Positions 56,303-64,000 of a DNA stretch of 64,000 nt are shown piece after piece. Both the position numbers and the translations under genes were made by a program. Numbering within the stretch: position 1 is the first letter of the stretch; each line of letters begins with the position of its first letter. The notes under the pieces were generated by a model. It was given only the letters and a program-made list of their open reading frames with translations, did not search any database and was not told the DNA's origin. Source of the DNA: Geotalea sp. SG265 (GTDB taxonomy: Bacteria > Desulfobacterota > Desulfuromonadia > Geobacterales > Geobacteraceae); contig NZ_JAKZFT010000001.1 in assembly GCF_022808985.1 (NCBI RefSeq), forward strand, positions 372,001 to 436,000. The letters run 5' to 3'.

Positions 56303-58753
56303 TCACATTCTGCATTTGGAAATCTCTTCGGTGTCAAACCGGGGAACTTTAGGAGAATAAGCATCTGGCTGTATTTTTTTTCTTTCATCTTGGCACCAGC
56401 TTTTTTTATGCCGTTGCAACATGCCCAGCAGCATCGAGTTGATTCCCGAAAAGCGGCAGTATTTTTCCCAGGCCTGCCTGGCCCGGCGGCAACGGCCAAG
56501 TAGCTCGGTACTGCTCTGTTGCGATATCCATTCATAGAGCAGCTGGCCGGCCCGGTATACCTCCTGCTCGGGAATCCGCACCATGAAGGCAGCGTAATCA
56601 ATATCTGAAGCAAACGGCAGGATGCAGCCATCACCCACAAGAACCGGAATCCGCCCCATGGACATGGCTTCGAAAAACCGGAATGTGTTTTCTCCTGTTC
56701 CACGGGGGCAGAGAACCGTCAGAGACCGGGCCATATATTCCAGGAACCGGGCCCTTCGACGGGGAAGCTCATCCACCGGGAGATGGCCGTAGAAGCGCTC
56801 GCATGTGTCAAGATAGCTGACAAGGCGTTTCTCGCCGATTATGCTGTCCATGAGTGGGCCACGGATCGGACTGGAGCCGATGAAGCCTATAAAACTGGTA
56901 TGATAATCAATGCGCGCAAGATCGTAGTGGAGATAGGCGCTGAAATCCTCGGTGCGGTAAGGGAAAACGCAGGTAGCAGGGTCGGCATTGAATGTAGAGG
57001 CACTGGTCCTGAAGATGACCGACTTTATGCCCAAAGGCTCGCTGTTATCGTGAACGGTGAGGAAGACATGCTTTTCCTCGTCAGTGGCGAAATGGGGAAG
57101 CTGGCGAAGAAAGCGGGCGGCCCCCTCCCCGCCGAAATTCTCCAGCAGCTCGTCGATTCGCTCGGGAAACACTATGAAATCGGCATCCGCAGGTGAATCG
57201 ACCTCGTCGTAGCTATCCCGGCATGGGGAGATGGGCTTGCCCAGTTCATCTTCCTGCCAAATGCTCAGCACATCGTAGCGGGGGGCTGCAACCTCCTGTC
57301 CCCCCTTGGGATCGTCATAAAGCAAGGGAATTTTCATCGCATGGAGCAAGGGGGGCAGCAGATAATCAATCCCTGATCGGTAAAAGTAAATTTTCAGTTT
57401 GGGAACGGCACGCTCTAGAAGAGCCTCCTCCACCCGCGCCATGACCGATGACCAGTCCCCCGCCTGATCCTGACGGAACAGGCGCATGGACGGATACCAG
57501 GGGCTGTCGTTACGATCCAGGAGCCAGCGCCAGTCGGCTGACCTGCAAAGGAGCGTCCAGACCTCTTTCCCCAAAGCTCCGGCAAGATGACAGACCGAGG
57601 TGTCGATGGAGATAACCAGGTCCAGATTGGCAATCAGGGCGGCTGTATCTGCGAAATCAGCGATCAGGTAAGTCAGATCCCTGATCTGCCCGCCGAAAGG
57701 CACCGCTTCAAGCTGCTCCTTACCGTCCCCCATCTGCAGTGCATACCAGCTGATCCCGGCAACGGTGAACAGGGGGCCAAAGTCCTCCAGGGAACAGGCG
57801 CGGCGGCGGTTTTTCTCCGTATTCAGCCGGCCCGACCAGACCAGTCCCACCTTGAACGCACGGTCGTTCTCAAGCCGCCTCGCCCATTCCTTGACCTCCT
57901 CTTGCTCAGGCTGCAGGTACGGTACCTTCCCCGGGATAGTCTCCAGTTCAGTCCCAAGAATCAGGGGCAGCGACATCAAGGGTATATGCAGGTGAAATTC
58001 GGGCCAGGCATCGCCGTCAACCAGCACCCTCTCCACCCCATCCACCCTTGCCAGCAATCCCTTCAACTCGGTAGGGCCCGCCACAACGACCTTTCCTCCA
58101 AGCCCAGCCACAAGTGGGATATAACGGATGAATTGAATGATGTCGCCGAACCCCTGCTCCATGTGCACCAGAAGAGTCCGGCCGGGAAAGGGGCTACCGT
58201 CCCACTGGAGCTGAGTGAAGTATCTCCTGGGGGTGCTGAAGCCTTTGGTCACCCAGCGCCACTCGTATTCCTGCCAGCCCTCCCGGAAACTCCCGGTGAG
58301 GAGAAGCAACAGCGCCAGATTAAAGTGTGCCTCAGCATAGTCGTGACGAAGGAGGATCGCCCGTCGGTTGCAGGTCATGGCATCCGACCAGTTTCGCTGT
58401 TCTTCCAGGGCAAAGCCCAGGTTATACCAAGCCTCAGCATACAGGGGGTCGAGGGCAATGGCCTTGCGAAAAAGCTCCGCTGCCTTCTCCAGGTCTCCAG
58501 CCATCTGCACGACAACGGCCAGATTGTTCCACGGCTCTGCATTTTCCGGGTCAAGGGCGATGAATCGCTCGAAGGTAGCCCGGGCCTCTTCCAGCTGCCC
58601 GTTTTCCATATAGGCAAGACCCAGGTTGTTGAGGAGCGCCGGCTGCCGGGGGGCAAGCTGCAACGCCTGCAGGTAGGCGGCAATGGCCCCCGCGTAATCC
58701 CCTGCTCCGGCCAGGGCATTACCCTGCCGGTAAAAGTCCTGGGCATGGTTCAC
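56303..58753 (-). CDS. TPR / GT9-like / exostosin-like fusion protein
   Basis: An 816-residue, apparently soluble protein. TPR units lie about residues 1-150 (GDYAGAIAAYLQALQLAP and others). A GT9 (ADP-heptose-transferase-like) domain spans about 190-450 (HMEQGFGDIIQFIRYIPLV, IDTSVCHLAGALGKEVWTLL). A C-terminal domain from about 451 ends with RFFEAMSMGRIPVLVGDGC, typical of exostosin/GT47-like enzymes. Its start overlaps the preceding gene by 4 bases (ATGA). Its GT9 end is a paralogue of the one in the neighbour upstream. It lies immediately upstream of flagellin on the same strand, so it may be the most direct flagellin-modifying enzyme. Confidence 0.85.
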   Translation of the reverse strand: MNHAQDFYRQGNALAGAGDYAGAIAAYLQALQLAPRQPALLNNLGLAYMENGQLEEARATFERFIALDPENAEPWNNLAVVVQMAGDLEKAAELFRKAIALDPLYAEAWYNLGFALEEQRNWSDAMTCNRRAILLRHDYAEAHFNLALLLLLTGSFREGWQEYEWRWVTKGFSTPRRYFTQLQWDGSPFPGRTLLVHMEQGFGDIIQFIRYIPLVAGLGGKVVVAGPTELKGLLARVDGVERVLVDGDAWPEFHLHIPLMSLPLILGTELETIPGKVPYLQPEQEEVKEWARRLENDRAFKVGLVWSGRLNTEKNRRRACSLEDFGPLFTVAGISWYALQMGDGKEQLEAVPFGGQIRDLTYLIADFADTAALIANLDLVISIDTSVCHLAGALGKEVWTLLCRSADWRWLLDRNDSPWYPSMRLFRQDQAGDWSSVMARVEEALLERAVPKLKIYFYRSGIDYLLPPLLHAMKIPLLYDDPKGGQEVAAPRYDVLSIWQEDELGKPISPCRDSYDEVDSPADADFIVFPERIDELLENFGGEGAARFLRQLPHFATDEEKHVFLTVHDNSEPLGIKSVIFRTSASTFNADPATCVFPYRTEDFSAYLHYDLARIDYHTSFIGFIGSSPIRGPLMDSIIGEKRLVSYLDTCERFYGHLPVDELPRRRARFLEYMARSLTVLCPRGTGENTFRFFEAMSMGRIPVLVGDGCILPFASDIDYAAFMVRIPEQEVYRAGQLLYEWISQQSSTELLGRCRRARQAWEKYCRFSGINSMLLGMLQRHKKSWCQDERKKIQPDAYSPKVPRFDTEEISKCRM

Positions 58754-61485
58754 GGCAGCATCTCCCCGAGAGCCTTCTTCACCTCCGCCATAACCCCCTG
58801 CCAGTCCCCCGGCTGCCGCTGACGGAAAAGCCGCATGGTCGGGTACCAGGGGCTGTCGTTGCGCTCAAGCATCCAGCGCCAGTCAGGAGCATAATGGAGC
58901 AGGGTCCACACCGGCCGGGCCAGTGCCCCTGCCAGATGGGCAACCGAAGTATCGATGGTGACAACAAGATCCAGATTGGCTATGAGGGCTGCGGTGTCGG
59001 CAAAATCCATTATGTGCGACGTCAAATCGACCAGCTTTCCTTGAGCGACCCACGGCGCCGCCTGGTCCGCATCGGGGCCTACCTGGAGGCTATAGAGGGT
59101 GACTCCCGGAATTTCGGCCAGGGGGGCAAAAACCTCCAAACCACAGGTCCGCTTGCGGTTGCGCACCAGGTTCTGTCTACCGGCCCAGACGATCCCCACC
59201 TTCAGCCCGGAATCGATGTCAATCTTTCCCTGGAAAACCTGCAGACGGTTGGAATCGGGAATCAGGTAGGGAACCTCTGACGGAACGTTTTCCAGCGTAG
59301 TGCCGAACAGCAGCGGCAAGCTCATGAGGGGGAAATAGCAATCGGCCTGCGGCAGTGTTTCTCCAGCAACAAAGGCTTCTTTGACCATCGGCACCCGTTC
59401 CAGGGCCGGCTTCAGGGCTGCGCTCTGACATTCGACCAGAACCGTGCCTCCCCTGCCTGCGACCATGGGGGCATAACGTACGAATTGAAAGGCGTCCCCG
59501 CCCCCCTGTTCGGAGACAAGAATAATTTTCTTGCCCCCCAAGGGCTCCCCGTCCCAGAGAGGAAGGGGCAGCTCTCGGCGCGGCACCGGCACGCTCTTTT
59601 TCCAGCGCCATTCATAACCCTGCCAGCCTTCCATGAACGTCCCTTTCATCAGGCAGGCCAGGGCCAGGTTCCATCGGGCGTCAGCATAGTCGGGATCCAG
59701 CTCCAGCACCCGTCTATGGCAACTGATGGCCCGGTCCAGGTCCCCCCACTCCTTGTAGGCTACCCCCATATTATTGAGGGTCATCGGGTCGTCGGGCCTG
59801 AGTGCCAACGATTGCCGGTAGGCCTGGAGCGACTCTTCGTACTGCCATTGGGAGAGCAGGGCGTTGGCCAGGGAGTTCCAGGTATTTGCCTTGAGAGGAT
59901 CAAGGGCCAGCGCCTGGCGGTACAACGAAACTGCCCCGGGCAACTCCCCCTTCTCCTGCTGGATATCCCCCATGTTGTGCAGGGTGTCGGCATGATCGGG
60001 CCGTAGAACTCGGGCCTGCGCGTATTCCGCCACTGCCTCGTCCAAGAGATTCTGTCCCTGAAGAACAAGCCCCAGATTGTAATGGGCCTCGGCAAAATTC
60101 GGATCAATCTTCAGTGCCTCGCGGTAGCAGCCGGCTGCCTCCTCAATCCTGTCCAATTTTTTCAGGGTGTTGCCCAGGTTGAAGTTGATGACGGCCGAGC
60201 CGGGAAGGAGAGAAAGGGCCTTCTGGTAGTAGCCCAAGGCTTCTTGATGCCGTTCCTGGGCATCCATGGCGCTTGCCAGGCAGTTGTAAATCTCCGGCGA
60301 GAAGGGGTCCATGAGGCGCGCCTTGAGCAGAATGGACTCCGCTTGTACCGGATTGCCGCTCTCCAGAAACGCCATCCCTTCACGGAGATAATCCTCGGCA
60401 GTCACGGATTTCCCCGCTTGCTCCGGCTGTTCTCCAATGGTGATAACTTGTCTCTTTTGCGCCGCCAGGCGGCAAGCCAGAGCATGGAACTGCTCAGCAG
60501 CCTTGTCCCAGCGCAGCCCCTGCATATCTTTACCGGCATGGATGCTTCTGGCCCGCAGAGCCTGGCGGACGGCCATGGCAAGCTCCACCGTTTCCACCAC
60601 CTCATCCAGTAAAGGTTCGAACCAGAGGGCGAAGGGAATATTGTTGCGATTGACGAGGAGCGGTTCATAGCAGGTCAGGGGGAAGGCATTGGCAGGGGTG
60701 ATAACGTCCCCATGGCCGCTGGCGTCCGAAGCAACGACCGTCCTGCCACAGGCCATGTATTCGCACATGATCATGTTGTTCCCCCCTTCGCAGCGGTTGG
60801 GAAAGAGCCCCAGGTCCGTCTCCCGGTAGACATCCCGCATCCGGGCATTGTCCAGCAAGGGATGGAGGATGACCCGCTCCAGGGGAAGACCGTTCTCCTC
60901 CAGCGTCCTGCGCAGGATGGCCATGCACTCCTCTTCGCCATGACGGTAGGTGATATACCGGGAACCCTGCATGGTGGCCATGGAGAATGGCCAGTGGTTG
61001 TACCAGGCACAGGAGAGCCACAGCTGCGGATGGCAAGCCATGAGGATCTTCATGGCGGCAATGACGATATCCTGGGATTTGCGGCTCTCGAACTTCCCTC
61101 CAGAAAAGATGATGAATCGCCCGTCATCCGCTCTTTGCGGTGCGGGGAAAAAATTGACAGGGTCGATCCCCTGGAGGATGGTGCTGGTATTTCTGATTCC
61201 GCCGATGCGGAGATGCTGCTCGCACCAGCTGGATCCGGCAACGATGTGGTCCCACTCGGCGGCGGCCCGCCTGGTATGGCGGAGCACCTCGATGTCATCC
61301 TCGAAAAAGGTGTAGCCGATATTGATCCTGTCCCAGGCTTCGGGGTTCAAAGGCTTTAGATCGAACCCGCCTATACAGTGGAGGGTGACCCCCTCGACCG
61401 GGGGCAGTTTTGCCACTTCCCTTGCCAGGTATTGCCCGGCTATTCCCCATCCATGGGCGGAACCGGACGGCATGGACACTTTCAT
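58750..61485 (-). CDS. GT4 / TPR / GT9-like fusion protein
   Basis: A 911-residue protein. The N-terminal GT4-type domain (about 1-330) has MPSGSAHGWGIAGQYLARE and the donor-site motif NRCEGGNNMIMCEYMACGRTV. TPR repeats cover about 366-590. A GT9-like domain (about 646-905) has SEQGGGDAFQFVRYAPMV and IDTSVAHLAGALARPVWTLL. The ATG at 61485 is chosen because the sigma-54 promoter at 61523-61538 places the transcript start just upstream, and AGAGG lies 9 bases before it. It is co-transcribed with the next fusion gene by a 4-base overlap. Confidence 0.85.
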   Translation of the reverse strand: MKVSMPSGSAHGWGIAGQYLAREVAKLPPVEGVTLHCIGGFDLKPLNPEAWDRINIGYTFFEDDIEVLRHTRRAAAEWDHIVAGSSWCEQHLRIGGIRNTSTILQGIDPVNFFPAPQRADDGRFIIFSGGKFESRKSQDIVIAAMKILMACHPQLWLSCAWYNHWPFSMATMQGSRYITYRHGEEECMAILRRTLEENGLPLERVILHPLLDNARMRDVYRETDLGLFPNRCEGGNNMIMCEYMACGRTVVASDASGHGDVITPANAFPLTCYEPLLVNRNNIPFALWFEPLLDEVVETVELAMAVRQALRARSIHAGKDMQGLRWDKAAEQFHALACRLAAQKRQVITIGEQPEQAGKSVTAEDYLREGMAFLESGNPVQAESILLKARLMDPFSPEIYNCLASAMDAQERHQEALGYYQKALSLLPGSAVINFNLGNTLKKLDRIEEAAGCYREALKIDPNFAEAHYNLGLVLQGQNLLDEAVAEYAQARVLRPDHADTLHNMGDIQQEKGELPGAVSLYRQALALDPLKANTWNSLANALLSQWQYEESLQAYRQSLALRPDDPMTLNNMGVAYKEWGDLDRAISCHRRVLELDPDYADARWNLALACLMKGTFMEGWQGYEWRWKKSVPVPRRELPLPLWDGEPLGGKKIILVSEQGGGDAFQFVRYAPMVAGRGGTVLVECQSAALKPALERVPMVKEAFVAGETLPQADCYFPLMSLPLLFGTTLENVPSEVPYLIPDSNRLQVFQGKIDIDSGLKVGIVWAGRQNLVRNRKRTCGLEVFAPLAEIPGVTLYSLQVGPDADQAAPWVAQGKLVDLTSHIMDFADTAALIANLDLVVTIDTSVAHLAGALARPVWTLLHYAPDWRWMLERNDSPWYPTMRLFRQRQPGDWQGVMAEVKKALGEMLP

Positions 61486-61522
61486 CGTTTGAACCTCTTG
61501 ATTTATATTCTCTGTGGAAAAG

Positions 61523-61538
61523 AGCAACTACTGTACCA
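61523..61538 (-). promoter_or_regulatory. Sigma-54 (-24/-12) promoter of the fusion glycosyltransferase genes
   Basis: On the minus strand, TGGTAC, five bases, then TTGCT match TGGCAC-N5-TTGCT with one change. Transcription would start about 61511, giving a leader of about 25 bases before the ATG at 61485. Confidence 0.75.
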
Positions 61539-61648
61539 GCCGTGTTGAGCAGCACTGCAACTGGATTTACGGGAAGAGAGTTGTTGTGTCATTAAATTGA
61601 CCAGCCAATGCCGATCATTACACCGAGGAGCAAGTATCCATTAGAACG

Positions 61649-61673
61649 CCATGCAGTAATTATTGCTGCATGG
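61649..61673. promoter_or_regulatory. Inverted repeat between the GT4 fusion gene and the PilZ gene
   Basis: CCATGCAG (61649-61656) and CTGCATGG (61666-61673) are exact reverse complements with a 9-base AT-rich spacer, a form typical of operator sites. It lies about 110 bases upstream of the sigma-54 promoter and about 55 bases before the PilZ start, so it could serve either gene, for example as an activator site. Confidence 0.45.
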
Positions 61674-61727
61674 GGTGAGATATGTTAAAATTTGCCCGGC
61701 AAAACAGCCAGTAAACCAGGGAAGCCA

Positions 61728-62534
61728 ATGACCGCACCGACCGTCAACTACGCAGACAATTTCAAGCCCGATCAGCAGATTCTTGCCGCCATCCGCTTCA
61801 AGGACAATAAACTGTTCGAAAGCAACGCCGTCGTTACATCCATCCAATCGAACATCCTGACCATCGAACTGCTCGGTGAGGGGCTCCGCGACGATTGGCA
61901 GATGGCGGCGGGCACGGAACTCCATCTCACCTTCTGGACCGGTTGGGCCCATTATCGCTGTAACGGCAGAATTGAAACGATGGATTCAGACCGCACACTC
62001 CGGGCGAAGCTCTCGGGTCCCGTTATTGAGCAGCAACGGCGGGATTACTTCAGGCTGAACCTGGTCATGCCGGTAGGATACCGGGTCCTGAAAAATCAGC
62101 TGCCGGCCACTGTGGAAGAGGAATGGACGGCTGAACGGCAACGCTGTCTCTCCCTTCCGGAACCGGTCATGGAAGCTTTCGGCGATAGTTTCAAGGTGGT
62201 GGATTGGTGCGGCGGGAAAGACCTGCTCCCCATGGAGATCAATCTCAGCGGCGGCGGCATCCGCCTGAAGATGCCAGAAGCGGTGGCGGCTGGAACCCTG
62301 TTGAGCGTCGACCTTTTTCTTCCTCTGGTCCCGCCGCGGATCATTCACACGGTGACAGAGGTGGTCCGCTGCAACGAGGTCAACCTCCACTGCGAAAAGG
62401 GGACCCAATACCGGGTCGCCATGCGTTTTCTGCACATCGACGAACAGGAGCGGGAAACCATCATATCCTTTATTTTCAGCGAGCAGCGCCGGCTGCTGCA
62501 GCTAAGCCAGGACCGCATCGTCCCCATCCACTGA
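61728..62534 (+). CDS. PilZ-domain cyclic di-GMP-binding protein
   Basis: A 268-residue protein. The N-terminal half is a YcgR-like beta domain. The C-terminal PilZ domain has the two c-di-GMP motifs: QQRRDYFRL (RxxxR) near residue 105 and NLSGGGIRL (D/NxSxxG) near residue 173. About 60 residues lie between the motifs, longer than usual, so the PilZ sheet carries an insertion. The ATG at 61728 has AGGGAAG upstream; the earlier in-frame ATG does not. Beside motAB and the flagellin genes, it may act as a flagellar brake of the YcgR kind. That is inference. Confidence 0.85.
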   Translation: MTAPTVNYADNFKPDQQILAAIRFKDNKLFESNAVVTSIQSNILTIELLGEGLRDDWQMAAGTELHLTFWTGWAHYRCNGRIETMDSDRTLRAKLSGPVIEQQRRDYFRLNLVMPVGYRVLKNQLPATVEEEWTAERQRCLSLPEPVMEAFGDSFKVVDWCGGKDLLPMEINLSGGGIRLKMPEAVAAGTLLSVDLFLPLVPPRIIHTVTEVVRCNEVNLHCEKGTQYRVAMRFLHIDEQERETIISFIFSEQRRLLQLSQDRIVPIH

Positions 62535-62537
62535 AAT

Positions 62538-62576
62538 GAAAAAGCGGCTCTTTTCGCATCTGGCGAAAGAACCGCT
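62538..62576 (-). terminator. Terminator of the motAB transcript
   Basis: AGCGGTTCTTTCGC and GCGAAAAGAGCCGCT form an imperfect stem on the minus strand, followed by TTTTT. It may also stop the convergent PilZ transcript. Confidence 0.75.
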
Positions 62577-62579
62577 GGG

Positions 62580-62612
62580 ACCTCTTCACTCTTCAATCTT
62601 CACTCTTCTACG
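62580..62612. repeat. TCACTCTTCA-type degenerate repeat near the motB end
   Basis: In plus orientation, CCTCTTCACTCTTCAATCTTCACTCTTC matches the repeat family at 9290, 15130, 21225 and 23405. Confidence 0.5.
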
Positions 62613-63384
62613 GTTCTCCCCTCTCGCTCTCCGCCGACAGCAGCACTATATCCACTCGCCTATTCCTGCTTCTCCCGTCGGCAGTGCTGTTGTCCGCCAC
62701 CGGCCGGTATTCGCCGAATCCTGTCGCCGAGATTTTTTCCGGCTCGAAATCGTAATGCCTGACCAGATACTGGACCAGAAAGATGGCCCGGGCCGTGGAA
62801 AGTTCCCAGTTTGAGGGAAACATCCGGGAATTGATGGGAACGTTGTCCGTGTGCCCCTCCACCCTGACCGGATTGGTGTAGTTGCCCAGCGATTCTGCCA
62901 CATGAGCCAGGAGAGGATACGCGCTCTGCTGTACGATGGCGCTCCCCGAATCGAAAAAACCCGCCTCCTTGAGGCTGACCACCAGACCCCGCCGGTTGAT
63001 CTCGACGCTGACTTTGTCCTGGGCGCCCGTTTTCATAAGATAAGCTTCAATGGCCGCCTTGACCGCCTTGAAATCCTTCTCTTCAGCATGAGCCTTGGCC
63101 TTGCCGCCCCTCACCGCTTTTTCCGGAACGCTCTGCGGCCGCAGAGTGGGAATGATACTGATGTTGCCCGAGTCGATGATGCGGGGCTTGGGGGAGGAAG
63201 AAGTCTTGTTGTAGCCGAATGATTCCCGCAGGGATTCAACGACCTCTTCCACCTTTTTCTTGTCGGTCTGACTCATGGCGTAAAGGGTGACGAAAACAGC
63301 AAAGAGCAAGGTTATGAAATCGGCGTAGGAAACCATCCACCGCTCCATGTTGGGTTCTTTTTCAGGTGCCTTTTTCCTGGCCAT
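62608..63384 (-). CDS. motB: Flagellar stator protein MotB (OmpA-like C-terminus)
   Basis: A 258-residue protein with one membrane helix. The motor Asp is in MVSYADFITLLFAVFVTLYA near the N-terminus, which is the MotB/PomB pattern. The C-terminal OmpA-like peptidoglycan-binding domain (VRVEGHTDNVPINSRMFPSNWELS, FGEYRPV, RRVDIVLL) is complete. With MotA it forms an ion channel of the flagellar motor. Its ATG directly follows the motA stop with no gap. Confidence 0.93.
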   Translation of the reverse strand: MARKKAPEKEPNMERWMVSYADFITLLFAVFVTLYAMSQTDKKKVEEVVESLRESFGYNKTSSSPKPRIIDSGNISIIPTLRPQSVPEKAVRGGKAKAHAEEKDFKAVKAAIEAYLMKTGAQDKVSVEINRRGLVVSLKEAGFFDSGSAIVQQSAYPLLAHVAESLGNYTNPVRVEGHTDNVPINSRMFPSNWELSTARAIFLVQYLVRHYDFEPEKISATGFGEYRPVADNSTADGRSRNRRVDIVLLSAESERGEP

Positions 63385-64000
63385 CTATTTGCCCTTTTTG
63401 GCGCCAGCGCCCCCTTCAGGCAGGTAGGCACGCAGCTTCTGCTCGATGAAGTGGGGATTTTCGCCATTCTGGATGGCAATCAGCCCCTCGATAACCATCT
63501 CCTTCTGCAGAATGGCCTCTTGCAGCCTCTTTTTCAGTTTCGTCCCGCAGGGGATGCAGATGATGTTGGCGGTCATCAGGCCGTAAATGGTGGCGACGAA
63601 GGCTACGGCGATGCCGGCCCCCAGCTTGGAAGAGTCAGACAGGTTGTTCATGACGTGAATCAGCCCTAAAACGGCACCGATGATGCCGATGGTGGGGGCA
63701 TATCCTCCGGCCGCCTCGAAAATTTCTGCGCTGACCTTGGCGTGCTCTTCGAATGAGTTCAGCTCAATCTCCATGGTTTCCCTGAGCTTTTGCGGGTCGA
63801 TACCATCCACCACCAGGGAGATGCCCTTCTTGGTGAAGGCGTCCTTGACCGTCTGTGCCTCCTGCTCAAGGGAGATCAAGCCGTTGCGCCGGGCCTTGGC
63901 CGCATAATTGATGATGTTCTTGATCACCGCCTCAGGGTCGTCCTTCGGCGGGAAGAGGGCCTTGCGCGCATCCTTCAGCGCATGCAGGATGCTCTCAAGG
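63385..64000 (-). CDS. motA: Flagellar stator protein MotA, 5' part beyond the window
   Basis: At least 204 residues, continuing past 64000. The last two MotA helices and loop are clear: YAPTIGIIGAVLGLIHVMNNL and GAGIAVAFVATIYGLMTANIICIP, with the cytoplasmic part upstream. The reading frame remains open to the window end, so a GTG at 63927 is not the true start. It is followed at once by motB. Confidence 0.93.
   Translation of the reverse strand, partial: LESILHALKDARKALFPPKDDPEAVIKNIINYAAKARRNGLISLEQEAQTVKDAFTKKGISLVVDGIDPQKLRETMEIELNSFEEHAKVSAEIFEAAGGYAPTIGIIGAVLGLIHVMNNLSDSSKLGAGIAVAFVATIYGLMTANIICIPCGTKLKKRLQEAILQKEMVIEGLIAIQNGENPHFIEQKLRAYLPEGGAGAKKGK

Noticed and set aside
57587-58822. 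411-codon plus-strand open frame antisense to the fusion GT genes
   Set aside because: It spans two genes read on the other strand and shows low-complexity Pro/Gln/Arg content without domain motifs.
63385-63927. motA starting at GTG 63927
   Set aside because: The frame stays open to the window end with MotA-like sequence, so the true start lies beyond 64000.

Overview
The window reads as one contiguous piece of a chromosome from a Desulfuromonadales/Geobacteraceae-type bacterium, most like Geobacter/Geotalea. This is inferred from remembered gene order and has not been checked by search. Pointers are: the gene run rho-rpmE-thyX-DUF1385-prfA-prmC-murA-hisGDBHAFE; FolE2 and ThyX as the folate and thymidylate enzymes present; several outer-membrane beta-barrels; good -24/-12 (sigma-54) promoters on surface and flagellar genes; and structured intergenic repeats of a kind I recall from Geobacter genomes. 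No tRNA, rRNA, insertion sequence, phage or CRISPR array is visible.

Layout. 1-7.7 kb: signalling proteins (a receiver plus dimerisation-domain protein, a REC-PAS-kinase), a BON lipoprotein, two outer-membrane proteins, a B12-binding radical SAM enzyme and a DUF3793 protein. 7.7-15.8 kb: yifB/comM, trxB, an outer-membrane protein, a cation-efflux transporter, ilvA, a TIGR04282-type transferase, folE2 and queC. 15.9-20.8 kb: the macromolecular-synthesis block, transcribed leftward as rpsU, yqeY, cvpA, dnaG, rpoD. 20.9-32.7 kb: a long leftward run from rho to hisE joining transcription termination, ribosome, release-factor, cell-wall and histidine genes, many overlapping by 4-7 bases. 33-40 kb: an orphan HyfB/NuoL-like membrane subunit, an ArfB/mtRF-R-like release factor, small membrane or envelope proteins, an O-methyltransferase and a TPR protein.

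40.2-64 kb is the distinctive part, a flagellin and glycosylation island. A single gene of about 4,000 codons strings together about eight glycosyltransferase-like and four methyltransferase-like modules with three TPR blocks. It is followed by a separate methyltransferase and then, on the other strand, a glycosyltransferase-like protein, flaF, flbT, an unknown helical protein, flagellin, and two TPR/glycosyltransferase fusion proteins of about 816 and 911 residues. Sigma-54-type promoters precede both the giant gene and the fusion-protein pair. A PilZ protein and motB/motA close the window; motA runs off the end. The simplest reading is that this locus makes flagellin, controls its dose through FlbT/FlaF, and decorates it with a large, probably O-methylated glycan built by multi-module assembly-line enzymes. 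The glycan and its acceptor are inference.

Two copies of a structured ~125-base repeat (12239-12361 and 28202-28325) share geometry and a 14-base motif but have different inner-stem sequences, the pattern expected of a conserved fold. A second family of degenerate TCACTCC-type repeats sits between genes at five places.
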